A program made the translations under genes and the position numbers. Below are positions 5,973 through 6,108 of a stretch of DNA of 6,108 nucleotides, piece by piece. Origin of the DNA: Candidatus Nanopelagicaceae bacterium (GTDB taxonomy: Bacteria; Actinomycetota; Actinomycetes; Nanopelagicales; Nanopelagicaceae); contig JALQWD010000040.1 of the NCBI GenBank assembly GCA_023260175.1, forward strand, positions 1 through 6,108. The letters are read 5' to 3'. The notes beneath the pieces were generated by a model that saw only the letters and a list, made by a program, of their open reading frames with translations, was not told the DNA's origin and ran no database searches. How positions within the stretch are numbered: the first letter of the stretch is position 1; every line of letters starts with the position of its first letter.

Positions 5973-6108
5973 AGTTCGAAACTAAACGATTAACTTGCCT
6001 GTCATTAAGTCTCGCCGATTACGCGGATTTTGAAGCTGAGCGCGAGCCAAAGTGGGATGGATTTACCAACCCATATAGGCACTTAGTCGAAGGCCCAAGT
6101 CCACTAAA
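5969..6108 (+). CDS. Probable GNAT-family N-acetyltransferase (N-terminal fragment)
   Basis: An ATG at 5969 overlaps the lipoprotein stop as ATGA and opens a frame with no stop through the window end, giving 46 codons. The first residues, MKFETKRLTCLSLSLADYADF, resemble the opening strand and helix of RimJ/RimL-type acetyltransferases, where Glu-Thr-x-Arg-Leu is typical. The following Trp-Asp-Gly-Phe-Thr-Asn-Pro and His-Leu-Val segment is not diagnostic. The acetyl-CoA-binding motif would lie beyond the window, so the family call is tentative. The coding call is stronger, because the overlap repeats the junction style of its neighbours. Confidence 0.55.
   Translation, partial: MKFETKRLTCLSLSLADYADFEAEREPKWDGFTNPYRHLVEGPSPL

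Noticed and set aside
1..6108. CRISPR array, tRNA/rRNA, insertion sequence or toxin-antitoxin module
   Set aside because: No regularly spaced repeats, tRNA-like cloverleaf, transposase motif or paired toxin-antitoxin genes were seen on reading through both strands.

Overview
The window looks like a piece of a free-living actinobacterial chromosome with low-to-moderate GC (judged by eye, not computed). The strongest taxonomic clue is the pair at 576-2356. A coiled-coil/C4 zinc-ribbon protein is followed by a fused RNase HI-acid phosphatase, the arrangement of the mycobacterial MSMEG_4306/MSMEG_4305 (Rv2229c/Rv2228c) pair. AT-leaning composition, almost no intergenic DNA and repeated ATGA start/stop overlaps suggest a streamlined lineage, such as freshwater Nanopelagicales (acI). 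That placement is inference.

Two divergent operons start from one 17-bp gap at 4193-4209. The leftward operon (minus strand, 4192 down to 1) encodes, in order: a DUF4287-DUF1801 protein, an MFS exporter-like transporter, the zinc-ribbon protein, the RNase H/phosphatase, and a TerC/Alx-type membrane protein cut by the window edge. The junctions are 5 nt, 47 nt, an ATGA overlap and an ATGA overlap. The 47-nt gap at 2356-2403 is the only place a second leftward promoter could easily sit.

The rightward operon (plus strand, 4210 to 6108) encodes a membrane-anchored class I SAM methyltransferase, a VOC/glyoxalase-like protein, a small helix-hairpin-helix protein, a small lipoprotein, and the start of a probable GNAT acetyltransferase. 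Its junctions are 9 nt, 0 nt, ATGA and ATGA.

Most of the genes are ordinary members of known families, and no CRISPR, phage, transposon, toxin-antitoxin or RNA gene is visible. The most interesting signal is the divergent gap. It holds a single TACTCTA core that reads as a TANNNT -10 element on both strands, and each element lies exactly 6 nt from the start codon of its gene. This predicts a symmetric bidirectional promoter making two leaderless mRNAs with start sites 18 bp apart.
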